A stretch of DNA of 62,934 nucleotides from Saprospiraceae bacterium (GCA_021299835.1 JAJTER010000003.1:1-62934); one strand, 5' to 3'; positions 19,124 through 30,972 are shown, numbered from the stretch's first letter. The notes: generated by a model not told the origin, from the sequence alone. Program-made: numbers and translations.

Positions 19124-20524
19124 CTATGCAGGTAATTCCCATCCTTTTCTCTCTGATTCCCTTATATACTCATCTGCTTTTGGCAATCCAACGGCTTTCA
19201 TATTTTTAGCATCCCAATCGATTAATGCGCCTCCCAACCGAAGAGAAAGTACACCTAAGAGAGTGATTTCGGTAAGATGAGCGCCGTATTCAAAATTGGA
19301 ACTAGCGGCAGGTCCTCCTTTAATTGCATTAATCCAGTCCCGGTGATGCCCCTCGGTAGGAGGTAATTTAAAAGTAGTTTCCACCGACTGGACCAGGTTT
19401 TTGTCTGAAAAAACCTTAGGTGTATCGCCATTTCCCGTTACCATGACGCCCTTTTCTCCTACATACATGGCTCCTCTTCTGGAAAAGACGATATCAGATG
19501 GAAGTTGCTTAGGTTTTTTAGGATATAAACCACCCGAATACCAGGTAACCTCGATAAATTCATTATCATTATTCCCGTCTGGAAAACTGAAATATCCAAT
19601 TTCTCCGTAGGGAATTATGTCCGAATTACTAAATCCTGCAGGGTGCACCTGTATTTTGGTAGGTAGTCCAAGTTCCAGGCCCCAGGTGGCGGCATCGAGG
19701 TCATGGCATCCAAAATCTCCCAAAGCGCCTAATCCAAATTCCCAAAAATCGCGCCAGGTAACCGGTGCATATAACTCATTAAAAGGTCTGTTTGACCTGG
19801 GTCCAACCCAAAGATCCCAGTTTAGTCCTTTTGGCATGGGCGATGCAGCGGTGGGCATTTCTTTCAAACTATTTGTCCATCTCGTGGCAGGCACCCAGGA
19901 GTGAACCTCTCTTACCTTTCCTATCACTCCGGAACGAAGATATTCGACTGCATTCCTGATGGCAGGCGAACTATGTAGTTGGTTACCCATTTGAGTGGCT
20001 AAGCCAGTCTTTTTTGCCATTTTTGAAACCTCGCGCGCCTCATGAATATTATGAGTGAGTGGTTTTTCGCAATACACGTGTTTGCCTGCTTGCATTGAAA
20101 GCATGGAAACGTAGGCATGTAAATGATCTGGCGTAGCGCAAAGAACAGCATCTAAAGACGTCTCTTTGGACAACATTTCCCTAAAATCGATATATCTGTT
20201 TACTTTTGAATACCCTGATTTTTCCTTATAATGATTCTCCACCATGTCCGAAACTGGCCCCAACCCTGCATCGGTCTTATAATAAAAACGGTTTAAATCC
20301 CAATATTCTGCCGGATCAGCCAAACAAGTAACTTGAACGTCATTCAATTTAAATAAATCCCGCACATTTTCCTTCCCTTTTCCTCCAGCACCTACCAATC
20401 CTACATTTACTTTATCACTCGGTGCGGTAAAGCCCTTTCCACCCAATACATGTCTGGGTATAATCATAAATGAAGCCGCCGCCGCGGCTGTGGTCATAAA
20501 TTTTCTTCTATCTATTTTTTTCAT
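19124..20524 (-). CDS. Gfo/Idh/MocA family oxidoreductase with Tat signal
   Basis: A 466-residue NAD(P)-dependent sugar oxidoreductase-like protein. A Tat signal (DRRKFMTTAAAAASF, residues 5-19) precedes the Rossmann motif VGLVGAGGKGKENV at about 41-54; EKPLTHN near residue 160 holds the family Lys, and a characteristic Bacteroidota C-terminal substrate domain follows. Exported members of this family include enzymes acting on glycosides and amino sugars, and some carry tightly bound NAD. The substrate is not predictable. It is a single gene, convergent with the hydroxylase operon. Confidence 0.9.
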   Translation of the reverse strand: MKKIDRRKFMTTAAAAASFMIIPRHVLGGKGFTAPSDKVNVGLVGAGGKGKENVRDLFKLNDVQVTCLADPAEYWDLNRFYYKTDAGLGPVSDMVENHYKEKSGYSKVNRYIDFREMLSKETSLDAVLCATPDHLHAYVSMLSMQAGKHVYCEKPLTHNIHEAREVSKMAKKTGLATQMGNQLHSSPAIRNAVEYLRSGVIGKVREVHSWVPATRWTNSLKEMPTAASPMPKGLNWDLWVGPRSNRPFNELYAPVTWRDFWEFGLGALGDFGCHDLDAATWGLELGLPTKIQVHPAGFSNSDIIPYGEIGYFSFPDGNNDNEFIEVTWYSGGLYPKKPKQLPSDIVFSRRGAMYVGEKGVMVTGNGDTPKVFSDKNLVQSVETTFKLPPTEGHHRDWINAIKGGPAASSNFEYGAHLTEITLLGVLSLRLGGALIDWDAKNMKAVGLPKADEYIRESERKGWELPA

Positions 20525-20663
20525 TGCGCAGTCTGTTTATGAAGCATAATACAATATAACAAATAATTAAAAAAAGGAAAAATCGAATTTGTTTTACAGT
20601 TCGTCGGCTTAAATTTAATTGTATGGTAAATAGGCCTTATATTTGGAACATATTTTTAGAAAA

Positions 20664-21356
20664 ATGAAATTACAACACTGCAGCCTTATCCTTACCGTAA
20701 CATTAATGTTCCTTCTTTCATCATGTAAAGAAGAAGTTAAAAAAACGGTTGAACCTGCAGCTATAGGCAGTATTTACGTAAGATATTTAAATCCTGAGGG
20801 TTACTATACCGTTCAGGTAGAATTTGGCGAGCAATTATCGGATAGCATTTTACAAAAGCCCGATTGGAAGTCAGTCCCCGCCTTCAACAATATTTTGTTA
20901 CAAGAGAAGCCCCGTTCGGAATTTACCAGATTCTACGCCGGAGAATTTTTGGCCCCCTATCAAAAAAATATGAAGGTTGACTTGATTCACTGTCCCAAAG
21001 GGCTTCAAAAAGTAAATTTGTCCCTTACACAACCCAATCTCATCGTTACCAATAAAAAGTTAATCTCCTCGAAAGACTTCACCTTCAGTTTGCAAGACGA
21101 ACAATTACTGCAATCCGAAGAAACATTGGTTATTCTTTTAATTGATGAGAAACAACAAGGAGTAAATTTAGAAATAAAAGGTCCTCAGCCGGACAATGAG
21201 TTTGTTATTCCCGCAGGATTCACAAATAATCTTTCACGAGGAAATTTAGAATTAAACTTGATAAAAAAGAAGATTTATTCTTTAAAAGAAGGCAATAGTA
21301 AAATTTTAATTAATTTAGAACACTATTCACCACCAATTATATTGAATTTACAATAA
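20664..21356 (+). CDS. Lipoprotein of unknown function
   Basis: A 230-residue protein starting at the ATG at 20664; the frame is open to a TTG at 20643, but the signal peptide begins at MKLQHCS. The lipobox is FLLSSC, with the acylated Cys near residue 22, so it should be anchored in a membrane. The rest looks beta-rich with no motif I recognise. It stands alone between the Gfo/Idh/MocA gene and carB, on the carB strand but 113 bases upstream of it. Confidence 0.75.
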   Translation: MKLQHCSLILTVTLMFLLSSCKEEVKKTVEPAAIGSIYVRYLNPEGYYTVQVEFGEQLSDSILQKPDWKSVPAFNNILLQEKPRSEFTRFYAGEFLAPYQKNMKVDLIHCPKGLQKVNLSLTQPNLIVTNKKLISSKDFTFSLQDEQLLQSEETLVILLIDEKQQGVNLEIKGPQPDNEFVIPAGFTNNLSRGNLELNLIKKKIYSLKEGNSKILINLEHYSPPIILNLQ

Positions 21357-21469
21357 TTCATTTCCTGCGTTCTATATTTTTTTTCTTTAGCATGTAAAAA
21401 GGCACTATAAAATCCCTCAAATCCAAGTTGTTAATCTTATATTAGCGCCAATTTAACGACAACCAACCC

Positions 21470-24286
21470 ATGCCAAAAGATTCTTCCATACGTTCCGTAT
21501 TAATTATCGGCAGCGGACCTATAGTTATAGGACAAGCCTGCGAATTTGATTACTCAGGATCTCAAGCATCGCGTTCATTGCGGGAAGAGGGCATCGAAGT
21601 GAGTCTCATTAATTCCAATCCGGCTACCATTATGACGGATAATATAATGGCAGACTATATCTATTTGCTGCCATTAACCGCTGAAAGTGTCATTCAAATA
21701 CTGGAAGAAAGGAAAATTGATGCGGTGCTACCAACGATGGGCGGTCAAACGGCTTTGAATCTTGCCATTGAAATTGACAAGATGGGGATATGGGAAAAGT
21801 ATGGCGTTAAAATGATTGGCGTTGACGTTGCGGCTATTGAACTAACAGAAAACAGGGAAGCTTTTCGTCAGCACATGCTTAAAATTGGGCTCTCTGTAGC
21901 ACCATCATTTATTGCTAATTCTTTCCTTGAGGGCAAAGAAGCGGCTCAAAAAATAGGATTCCCGTTGGTTATCAGGCCTTCCTACACCCTTGGAGGAACG
22001 GGAGGTGCTATTATTATGCAGGAAATTGACTTTGATGCCGCCCTAAGACGTGGTTTAAATGCTTCTCCGACGCATGAAGTTCTCGTTGAGAAAGCAGTTT
22101 TAGGCTGGAAGGAATTCGAACTGGAGTTACTGCGTGACAAAAATGATAATGTCGTTATTATCTGTACCGTTGAAAATCTTGACCCCATGGGTATTCATAC
22201 CGGTGATTCCATTACGGTGGCTCCCGCGATGACCCTTTCAGATACAGCCTATCAGCAAATGAGGGATGAAGCGATTCAGGCCATGCGCTCTTTAGGTAAT
22301 TTTTCAGGAGGTTGTAATATACAATTTGCTCAAGATCCAATCACTGAAAAGTTAATCGTCATTGAGATAAATCCCAGAGTTTCCCGTTCCTCAGCCCTGG
22401 CGTCAAAAGCAACAGGTTACCCTATCGCAAAAATCGCTTCTAAGCTAGCCTTAGGCTACCATTTGGATGAGCTTAAAAATCAGATTACAAAAACAACTTC
22501 TGCCTTTTTTGAACCTACCTTAGATTATGTCATTGTTAAAATACCCCGTTGGAATTTTGACAAATTCCCTGGTGCCGACCATCGCCTGGGTCTTCAAATG
22601 AAGTCGGTAGGTGAGGTGATGGGCATTGGACGTAATTTCTTAGAGGCTCTTCAAAAGGCTTGCCAATCACTGGAAAATGGGAAAATTGGCTTAGGCGCCG
22701 ATAATAAGGAATGGACAAATATTGCCGACGTTTTAAAGCGCATGGAAGAGGTATCAGATGATCGTCTTTTCAGATTAAAAGATGCTATGAAACTTGGTGT
22801 TGCTACCCAAACGCTTCAAAACCTTACCCGCATAGATCCCTGGTTCTTAAAACAGATCAAGCGCTTGCTGAAATATGAAATCAGCTTAGGAAAATACCAT
22901 ACCATTCAAGATGTTCCCGCGTCCTTTTTAAGAGAATTAAAAGAAGTAGGCTATTCTGACCTCCAGATTGCCAGGTTGATGCACGAAGAGGAGGAGAATG
23001 TTCGCGCCTATAGAAAATCATTGAATATCAGGAGAACCTTTAAAATGGTAGATACCTGTGCTGCCGAATTTGAAGCTAAAACACCCTACTTTTATTCTAC
23101 CTTCGATCAGGAAAATGAAAGTATCCCAAGTGATAAAAAGAAAGTAATCGTCCTGGGTTCTGGTCCTAACAGGATTGGCCAGGGCATTGAATTCGATTAT
23201 TGTTGTGTCCACGGTTTACTTGCCATCAAAGATGCTGGCTTTGAATCGATTATGGTAAATTGTAATCCGGAAACCGTTTCCACAGATTTTGATATTGCCG
23301 ATAAACTATATTTTGAACCAGTATTTTGGGAACACCTGGAGGAGATTATTGAGTTGGAAAAACCAGAAGGAATTATCGTTCAATTGGGCGGTCAGACCGC
23401 TCTGAAACTGGCGAAAACTTTCCATGAAAAGGGCATTCCTATCATTGGTACTTCTTACCCCAATATGGATCTGGCTGAGGACAGAGGCGCCTTTTCAGAT
23501 TTATTGAAAAAACTAGGCATTCCATATCCTGAATATGGCGCAGCAAAAGAAGTGGACGAAGGTATCGAAATTGCTAAAAGGGTAGGATATCCAGTTTTGG
23601 TTAGACCTTCTTACGTTTTAGGTGGCCAAAGTATGCGCATTGTTATCAATGACCAGGAACTGGAAGACCAAATGCTCCATATCCTTAAAAACTTGTCAGG
23701 CGATACCATTCTCATTGACCATTTTCTCGATAGAGCTAAAGAGGCTGAAGTAGATGCTATTTGCGATGGAGAAACCGTTCACATTATGGGTATTATGGAA
23801 CACATTGAACCTGCAGGTGTTCATTCCGGAGACTCTTCAGCTGTTTTACCTACTTACAGTTTAAGTGTCGAAGCGGTAACAGCCATGGTTGAATATACAG
23901 AAAAACTAGCGTTTGCCCTAAATATTAAAGGACTTATAAATGTTCAGTTTGCTATTAAAGATAACAAAGTATATGTTATAGAGGCTAATCCGCGGGCGTC
24001 AAGAACTACCCCATTTATTGCAAAAGCCTATCAGGTTCCTTATCTTCAAATAGCCACTAAGGTGATGTTGGGTACACACAAACTAAAAGATTTTGATATT
24101 AAACCGCAACCCCGCGGATTTGCTATAAAAGTCCCTGTCTTTTCTTTTGATAAATTTCCGAATGTTGATAAAAACTTAGGGCCTGAAATGAAATCTACGG
24201 GAGAGGAAATCAGATTTATTAAAGACTTGAGTGATCCTTTTTTCCGCATGCTGAACAACCAAAGGAACATGTATTTAAGCCGATAA
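21470..24286 (+). CDS. carB: Carbamoyl-phosphate synthase large subunit, short form
   Basis: CarB makes carbamoyl phosphate from bicarbonate, ammonia delivered by CarA, and two ATP, for pyrimidine and arginine synthesis. Both ATP-grasp halves are complete: the first with SYTLGGTGGA and INPRVSRSSALASKATG, the second starting near residue 555 with LGSGPNRIGQGIEFDYC and ending with ANPRASRTTPFIAK. The protein ends at 938 residues, soon after the second synthetase domain. About 130 residues corresponding to the C-terminal MGS-like regulatory domain of the enterobacterial enzyme are missing. carA is not adjacent. Confidence 0.97.
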   Translation: MPKDSSIRSVLIIGSGPIVIGQACEFDYSGSQASRSLREEGIEVSLINSNPATIMTDNIMADYIYLLPLTAESVIQILEERKIDAVLPTMGGQTALNLAIEIDKMGIWEKYGVKMIGVDVAAIELTENREAFRQHMLKIGLSVAPSFIANSFLEGKEAAQKIGFPLVIRPSYTLGGTGGAIIMQEIDFDAALRRGLNASPTHEVLVEKAVLGWKEFELELLRDKNDNVVIICTVENLDPMGIHTGDSITVAPAMTLSDTAYQQMRDEAIQAMRSLGNFSGGCNIQFAQDPITEKLIVIEINPRVSRSSALASKATGYPIAKIASKLALGYHLDELKNQITKTTSAFFEPTLDYVIVKIPRWNFDKFPGADHRLGLQMKSVGEVMGIGRNFLEALQKACQSLENGKIGLGADNKEWTNIADVLKRMEEVSDDRLFRLKDAMKLGVATQTLQNLTRIDPWFLKQIKRLLKYEISLGKYHTIQDVPASFLRELKEVGYSDLQIARLMHEEEENVRAYRKSLNIRRTFKMVDTCAAEFEAKTPYFYSTFDQENESIPSDKKKVIVLGSGPNRIGQGIEFDYCCVHGLLAIKDAGFESIMVNCNPETVSTDFDIADKLYFEPVFWEHLEEIIELEKPEGIIVQLGGQTALKLAKTFHEKGIPIIGTSYPNMDLAEDRGAFSDLLKKLGIPYPEYGAAKEVDEGIEIAKRVGYPVLVRPSYVLGGQSMRIVINDQELEDQMLHILKNLSGDTILIDHFLDRAKEAEVDAICDGETVHIMGIMEHIEPAGVHSGDSSAVLPTYSLSVEAVTAMVEYTEKLAFALNIKGLINVQFAIKDNKVYVIEANPRASRTTPFIAKAYQVPYLQIATKVMLGTHKLKDFDIKPQPRGFAIKVPVFSFDKFPNVDKNLGPEMKSTGEEIRFIKDLSDPFFRMLNNQRNMYLSR

Positions 24287-24395
24287 GTGTTATACCTTAT
24301 TATCAGATAGTAAGCTTGAATATTTTGGACAAGTTGGTAATTGCATGATTTGACCTAACCTTGAATGGTCAATATAATATAATGGCTTTGGTAAG

Positions 24396-24895
24396 TTATT
24401 TCGTTGGATACTTTCTCTCGCCGGTATCTAAAAGTTGGAACCGGATATTCCCTATACCTGACAAGGTATCGGTTCGCATAAACTGCGCAATCGTTATTTT
24501 GTAATTACCCTTTGCTGGGAATATAATTTGTTCCTGAAGTGCAATTTCAACTTTACAGACTGTCTTATTACATTGACCGACCCAGGCTCCGGTCTCATTA
24601 GTCAACGCCAGAGAAAGAAGTTGAGAACTTAGTTTCCCGTCCGGGAAAAGGGTATGAATACGCGTATAAACATTTTCAAAATTAAAATCAGGCGTATGAT
24701 TTAGCTGTAAGCGCATAGCATACAGCCTGTTAGTATCTGAAATAGAAAAATCCACTGAAAGACTGTCACTGAACATCCATCCAATAGATTCTTCGACATC
24801 TACCTCCTTTTCGAGAATAACCTTTTCTTTACTACAGGAAAAGGAGATAGATATTAAAACAAGAAGAAAAAAATGGCGAACATTCATAACATCCA

Positions 24896-24896
<1 letters not shown>
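24396..24896 (-). CDS. gldH: Gliding motility lipoprotein GldH
   Basis: A 166-residue lipoprotein with signal peptide and lipobox (SISFSC, acylated Cys near residue 21) that matches GldH in length and pattern: early charged segment, GWMFSDSLSVDFSISD, and the C-terminal KGNYKITIAQFMRTD. In Flavobacterium, GldH is needed for gliding together with the type IX machinery. Its ATG overlaps the dnaJ stop by one base, so it is the last gene of the grpE-dnaJ-gldH unit. A shorter start at the fourth residue is possible. Confidence 0.88.
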
Positions 24897-26065
<1,169 letters not shown>

Positions 26066-26089
26066 TTATTAATTTTAACAAGCCTGATT

Positions 26090-26641
26090 TTAATTTCCAA
26101 CCACGACTTTGGCGTAACGGATAATTTTATCGCCTAGTTTATAACCCTTTTCTATCGTATCAATCACTTTACCCTTCAGTTCTTCGGAGGGTGCTGGAAT
26201 TTCAGTCAGCGCCTCATGAAACTCAGGATCAAACGGCTGATGGTGAGTATCCATAGGCTCGAGCCCTTTATTTTTTAAAACGGCATATAGCTTATGATAC
26301 ACGATATTAGCCCCTTCGCTGAACACTTCTGTACTCCCGGGTTCGTCAGCCAACTTTTTAGCTCTATCGAAATCATCCAAAACCGGTAAAATGGAAAGGA
26401 TTGTTTCCTGCGCTGCGGTCCGCATTAAGTCGAGGCGTTCTTTAACCGTTCTTTTTTTATAATTATCAAATTCAGCGAAAAGCCTTAAGTATTTATCTTT
26501 AAGCTCCTGATTTTCAATTTCTAATTTTTCAATACTCTTTGGGGCATCCTCATTTTGAGTTTGATTATTATCGTTGTCCTCTTGCGGTACCGAACTATTG
26601 TCAGGAACTTCCTCGTTCTCAATTTCAAAATTTTGACTCAT
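26090..26641 (-). CDS. grpE: Nucleotide exchange factor GrpE
   Basis: GrpE releases ADP from DnaK. The start at 26641 gives 183 residues; an upstream in-frame ATG at 26674 would add 11 residues that do not look conserved. Residues about 30-80 form the long coiled coil (ENQELKDKYLRLFAEFDNYK), followed by the beta-domain ending in KGYKLGDKIIRYAKVVVGN, the standard C-terminus. The acidic, Asn/Gln-rich N-terminus is usual for the family. First gene of the grpE-dnaJ-gldH unit. Confidence 0.97.
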   Translation of the reverse strand: MSQNFEIENEEVPDNSSVPQEDNDNNQTQNEDAPKSIEKLEIENQELKDKYLRLFAEFDNYKKRTVKERLDLMRTAAQETILSILPVLDDFDRAKKLADEPGSTEVFSEGANIVYHKLYAVLKNKGLEPMDTHHQPFDPEFHEALTEIPAPSEELKGKVIDTIEKGYKLGDKIIRYAKVVVGN

Positions 26642-26730
26642 ACTCTTTTTTTTAGTAGGTATAGAACATATCAATTATATTGCCATATTTTAATTTGCGA
26701 CAAATTGTCATATATTACGTGATTCCCCTT

Positions 26731-27276
26731 TCAATTTGTCTCTTTTTTGGCATTCTTTTCCAAAAAAGAATCTAACATCAGAAGATCTAAATTTCTTGCC
26801 AAAACCTTTCCATCAGGACCAATCAGATAAGTAGAAGGAACCTCTTTTATTTTATACAACGAGGCAATAGGAGCGTCAAAAAATCGTAAACTTTCCGACA
26901 GATCTAAAATATGAAAAGGCCAGTCGAGTTGATCATTCTGAATAGCCTGTAACCAGGCACTTTCCGATTTTTCTATCCCAATACTTACCAATTGAAAGGA
27001 ATTTGCCTCTTTAAACCGAGCATTTTTATATTTTTGATAGATAGCCCTAAGTTGCGGATTCGACCTTCTACAGGGACCACACCAACTACCCCAGAAGTCA
27101 ATAAAAACATAATCACCTTTGAAATTATTGAGATTAAATGATTCACCGGTGAATGTTTTTGCAGAAAAATCTGGAACAAGGTCATTTTCTATATAAGTAG
27201 GCTTAAAATATAAATACCTTCCAATAAAAACGGAAAGAATACCTATTATAAGGAACCAGGTAACTTTATGACTCAT
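26731..27276 (-). CDS. TlpA-like membrane-anchored thioredoxin
   Basis: A 181-residue protein with an N-terminal signal anchor (about residues 5-24) and a TlpA/ResA-type redoxin domain. The active site is WGSWCGPCRRSNP and the cis-proline region is KEVPSTYLIGPDG. It should work in the periplasm, reducing disulphides, for example in cytochrome maturation. It ends 57 bases upstream of the extended grpE start, so it may share the chaperone transcript, though a separate promoter fits in the gap. Confidence 0.9.
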   Translation of the reverse strand: MSHKVTWFLIIGILSVFIGRYLYFKPTYIENDLVPDFSAKTFTGESFNLNNFKGDYVFIDFWGSWCGPCRRSNPQLRAIYQKYKNARFKEANSFQLVSIGIEKSESAWLQAIQNDQLDWPFHILDLSESLRFFDAPIASLYKIKEVPSTYLIGPDGKVLARNLDLLMLDSFLEKNAKKETN

Positions 27277-27387
27277 TTTTGTTACATTTGATACGATTGA
27301 AACTTAACATAGATAATAGCTAATAAGAGGAAAAGGTTGTTTAAATGTGCTATATTCGAACCTTAAATAAAGCTTAAACCGAATGCT

Positions 27388-28389
27388 ATGAAAGCCATAA
27401 TTCCTGTTGCAGGCGCTGGCACTCGATTACGACCGCTAACCTATACGCAGCCAAAGCCACTTATTCCAGTGGCTGGAAAACCTATTCTTTCTTTTATTAT
27501 TGATACCCTCATAGAACAGGGCGTTACTGAATACCTGATTATTCTGGGTTATCTGGGAGACAAGATAAAGGCTTTTGTGGAAGAAAAATACCCTCATCTT
27601 TCTGTATCTTATATTTATCAAGAAGAGCGACTTGGCTCAGCTCATGCTTTGTGGATTGGAAGACACTTTTTTAATGATTCCGATGAAGTAATTATCGCCT
27701 TTGGTGATGCTATCATCGATGTTGATTTTTCCATCTTCATGAAATCTCCTCATAGTTGTATTGCAATAAAAAGGGTAACCGATCCCAGAGAATTTGGCAT
27801 TGTCGAATTAGGCAATGATAACATGATAACCAAAGTTATCGAGAAACCCTCCATTCCAAAGTCTAACAAGGCCATGGTTGGTATTTATAAAATAAAGGAA
27901 GTTCCTCAACTTATTGAAGCCTTAACGTATAATATTGAAAACAATCTTCACACCGATGGCGAATTTCATCTGACCGATGCTATTATGCGAATGATTTCCA
28001 GTGACATCTCGTTTTCTGCAATAGAAGTGGATAATTGGTTCAATTGTGGCAAAAAGGAGATTTTGCTTGAGACCAACGCTATTTTTTTAGATAGGGAAGG
28101 ATACGCATCCGTTGATTTACCGCCTTACGACAATACCATTATCATACATCCCGTAAGTATTGGTAAAAAATGTAAGTTAACCCATTCTATCATTGGACCT
28201 CACGTTACCATTGGAGATAACGTGGAGATTATCCAATCTATCATTTCACATTCTATCGTAGGAAATTACAGTAAGCTAAACGAGATTATCCTAAATAAAT
28301 CAGTTGTTGGAAATGATGTAAGTTTATCCTCCGCCGGACAAAGTCTGAGTATTGGCGACAATACAGAAATTGATTTTGGTCATCAATAA
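27388..28389 (+). CDS. Sugar-1-phosphate nucleotidyltransferase with left-handed beta-helix tail
   Basis: A 333-residue protein: an N-terminal nucleotidyltransferase domain with IIPVAGAGTRLRPLTYTQPK (residues 4-23) and FGDAIIDVD as the metal site, then a hexapeptide-repeat beta-helix from about residue 250 (HPVSIGKKCKLTHSIIGP and following). This is the long RmlA / GlmU N-terminal-like architecture seen in archaeal-type sugar-nucleotide synthetases. Typical reactions join dTTP or UTP to glucose- or glucosamine-1-phosphate; the specificity cannot be read here. Single gene, ending in a bidirectional terminator. Confidence 0.88.
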   Translation: MKAIIPVAGAGTRLRPLTYTQPKPLIPVAGKPILSFIIDTLIEQGVTEYLIILGYLGDKIKAFVEEKYPHLSVSYIYQEERLGSAHALWIGRHFFNDSDEVIIAFGDAIIDVDFSIFMKSPHSCIAIKRVTDPREFGIVELGNDNMITKVIEKPSIPKSNKAMVGIYKIKEVPQLIEALTYNIENNLHTDGEFHLTDAIMRMISSDISFSAIEVDNWFNCGKKEILLETNAIFLDREGYASVDLPPYDNTIIIHPVSIGKKCKLTHSIIGPHVTIGDNVEIIQSIISHSIVGNYSKLNEIILNKSVVGNDVSLSSAGQSLSIGDNTEIDFGHQ

Positions 28390-28429
28390 AAAATCCTCCA
28401 TAAAACATTATAGTAATATGGAGGATTTT
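28390..28429. terminator. Bidirectional intrinsic terminator
   Basis: A perfect 12-bp inverted repeat (AAAATCCTCCAT / ATGGAGGATTTT) with a 16-base loop lies between the nucleotidyltransferase gene and the convergent atpG. The A and T ends provide a U-tract for both strands. Confidence 0.85.
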
Positions 28430-28452
28430 AAAGTCAAGCTTTATCCTAATAT

Positions 28453-29346
28453 TTAGGAAGAAGCTAAAGCCGAAGCACCGCCAACAATTTCAAGAATTTC
28501 TTTGGTAATAGATTCTTGTCTTGCCTTATTATAGGATATTTTAAGATCTCTTAAGAGTTCATTTGCATTATCTGTAGCCTTATCCATCGCCGTCATTCTT
28601 GCTCCGTGTTCAGAAGCGTTTGTGTCTAGCACACACTTCTGGAACTGAGACTTCAAAATAGAGGGAATAAGGAAGGTAAGTAAAGAACCTTTATCTGGTT
28701 CAAAAATATAATCGGCATTACTTTTAGCACCTTCTTTAACATCTAAAGGCTGTACAGGAAGGAAAGCCTCCAGTTCGGCAAATTGGGTAGCTGCATTTTT
28801 AAACCTACCGTAAGCTATATCCACTGCATCGAATCCACCCTTTTCAAAGGTGTCCATTAGAAAAGTGGGTACTTTAGCCACTGAATCAAAAGATAGATTC
28901 TCAAAAAGGGAAACATAATCCCTAATAAAATGAGCTTTAGGATAACGTTTAACTAAATTTTCATATCCCTTTTTACCAACGCAAAGGATGGTCAAATTAC
29001 CATCCTCGAGCACTTTTAAATATTTATCTTCAATGGCCTGAATAGCCGCTTTCACTACATTGGTATTAAAAGCACCACAAAGGCCTCTATTGGAAGTTAC
29101 CACCACGACACAAGCCTTAATTACTGGTCTTTGAACACTAAAAGTAGAAGAAAAGTCACCATCTAAATTGGACAAAATATTTCTGAGCAGCGATGATTGC
29201 TTTTCAGCATAGGGTCTCATTTGCTGAATAGCTTGCTGCGCACGCCTAAGCTTAGCAGCAGAAACCATTTTCATCGCTTTAGTAATTTGCTGAGTACTAT
29301 TTACCGAGCGAATCCTTTCCCTTACCTCTTTTAAATTGGCAGCCAT
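28453..29346 (-). CDS. atpG: ATP synthase gamma subunit
   Basis: The central rotor shaft of F1. The 297-residue protein has the characteristic N-terminal helix (MVSAAKLRRAQQA) and C-terminal helix (RQESITKEILEIVGGASAL), which together form the coiled coil turning inside the alpha3beta3 ring, with a Rossmann-like middle domain (TSNRGLCGAFN). Last gene of the atpBEFHAG cluster, 21 bases after atpA, and followed by a terminator. Confidence 0.97.
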   Translation of the reverse strand: MAANLKEVRERIRSVNSTQQITKAMKMVSAAKLRRAQQAIQQMRPYAEKQSSLLRNILSNLDGDFSSTFSVQRPVIKACVVVVTSNRGLCGAFNTNVVKAAIQAIEDKYLKVLEDGNLTILCVGKKGYENLVKRYPKAHFIRDYVSLFENLSFDSVAKVPTFLMDTFEKGGFDAVDIAYGRFKNAATQFAELEAFLPVQPLDVKEGAKSNADYIFEPDKGSLLTFLIPSILKSQFQKCVLDTNASEHGARMTAMDKATDNANELLRDLKISYNKARQESITKEILEIVGGASALASS

Positions 29347-29367
29347 AATTATTTATTTAAACAAAAT

Positions 29368-30972
29368 TTAAAGCGAGTATGCTTTTGATAATTCTTCAGC
29401 GAGAGCCTCAATACGTTGAGTGTCCTCTTTATCCAATTTACCAGCTTTAAAATTCTGTAAAATCTCAGGATGTCTTTTTTCGAGTGTCACCAAATAGTTA
29501 TTTTCGAATTCCGATATTTTATTAACGGGAACATTACGCAACTTTCCAAAAGTACCTAAAAAGATAATAGCTACTTGTTTTTCAACAGAAAGAGGAGAAT
29601 ATTGTGCTTGCTTAAGCACTTCAACATTACGTTTTCCTTTTTCAAGTACAGCTTGTGTAGCTGCATCCAGATCGGATCCAAATTTAGAAAACGCCTCTAA
29701 TTCACGATATTGAGCCTGGTCTAACTTCAGGGTACCAGCCACTTTTTTCATGGACTTGATTTGAGCATTTCCACCCACACGGGATACGGAAATACCTACG
29801 TTTATGGCTGGACGAATACCGGCATTAAACAAGTTAGTTTCCAAGAAGATCTGACCATCGGTAATAGAAATTACGTTGGTAGGAATATAGGCAGAAACGT
29901 CAGATGCCTGCGTTTCTATGATTGGTAGTGCGGTAAGAGATCCACCTCCTTTAACCATAGGCTGACCATTCGCATCTTTTCCATTTTTCAATGATTCGGG
30001 TAAATCATTCATTGTTCTGGCAATGCCATCATTATTGATGATTTTAGCCGCTCTTTCCAACAAACGAGAGTGAAGATAGAAAACGTCACCCGGATAAGCT
30101 TCACGACCTGGAGGACGACGTAAAAGCAAGGAAACTTCACGATAAGCAACCGCTTGTTTTGACAAGTCATCATAAACAATAAGCGCCGGACGACCAGTAT
30201 CACGGAAAAACTCACCGATAGAAGCACCCGCAAAAGGAGCATAGAACTGAAGAGGCGCAGGATCAGAAGCTGAAGAAGATACAATAACCGTGTAGGCCAT
30301 AGCTCCGTTTTCTTCCAGTGTTCTGGCTACTTGCGCTACGGTAGAAGCTTTTTGTCCTGAAGCTACATAAATGCAATATACAGGTTCACCCCTATCGTAA
30401 AATTCTCTCTGATTTATAATCGTATCAATAGCAATGGCCGTTTTTCCTGTCTGACGGTCGCCAATAATTAATTCTCTCTGTCCTCTACCAATAGGAATCA
30501 TCGCGTCGATGGCTTTGATACCTGTTTGAAGTGGCTCATTTACTGGTTGACGAAAGATAACACCCGGCGCTTTTCTTTCCAGTGGCATCTCATAAAGATC
30601 TCCTTTGATGGGACCCTTTCCGTCAATAGGTTGACCCAAAGTATTTACAACACGGCCAACAAAACCTTCTCCCACCTTAATGGAAGCAATTCTATTGGTT
30701 CTGTGAACCCTTGAGCCCTCACGAATACCGTCAGCTGAACCCATGAGTACCACACCGACATTGTCTTCTTCAAGATTTAGAACGATGGCTTGTGTACCTG
30801 TACTAAATTCAACCAATTCACCTGATTGAGCATTATTTAATCCATACACACGAGCAATTCCGTCTCCAACTTGAAGTACGGTACCGAACTCTGCTAACTC
30901 AGCAGTATCATTAAATCCAGAAATTTGTTGCTTCAGGATTTGGGAAATTTCTTCAGGTCTTACGTCACCCAT
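29368..30972 (-). CDS. atpA: ATP synthase alpha subunit
   Basis: The non-catalytic nucleotide-binding subunit of F1, 534 residues. The Walker A loop GDRQTGKT is at residues 171-178; [15 protein letters not shown] and the signature [14 protein letters not shown], which supplies the arginine finger region, are intact. Located between atpH and atpG. atpD and atpC, needed to complete F1, are not next to it; in many Bacteroidota they form a separate pair elsewhere. Confidence 0.98.
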   Translation of the reverse strand: MGDVRPEEISQILKQQISGFNDTAELAEFGTVLQVGDGIARVYGLNNAQSGELVEFSTGTQAIVLNLEEDNVGVVLMGSADGIREGSRVHRTNRIASIKVGEGFVGRVVNTLGQPIDGKGPIKGDLYEMPLERKAPGVIFRQPVNEPLQTGIKAIDAMIPIGRGQRELIIGDRQTGKTAIAIDTIINQREFYDRGEPVYCIYVASGQKASTVAQVARTLEENGAMAYTVIVSSSASDPAPLQFYAPFAGASIGEFFRDTGRPALIVYDDLSKQAVAYREVSLLLRRPPGREAYPGDVFYLHSRLLERAAKIINNDGIARTMNDLPESLKNGKDANGQPMVKGGGSLTALPIIETQASDVSAYIPTNVISITDGQIFLETNLFNAGIRPAINVGISVSRVGGNAQIKSMKKVAGTLKLDQAQYRELEAFSKFGSDLDAATQAVLEKGKRNVEVLKQAQYSPLSVEKQVAIIFLGTFGKLRNVPVNKISEFENNYLVTLEKRHPEILQNFKAGKLDKEDTQRIEALAEELSKAYSL

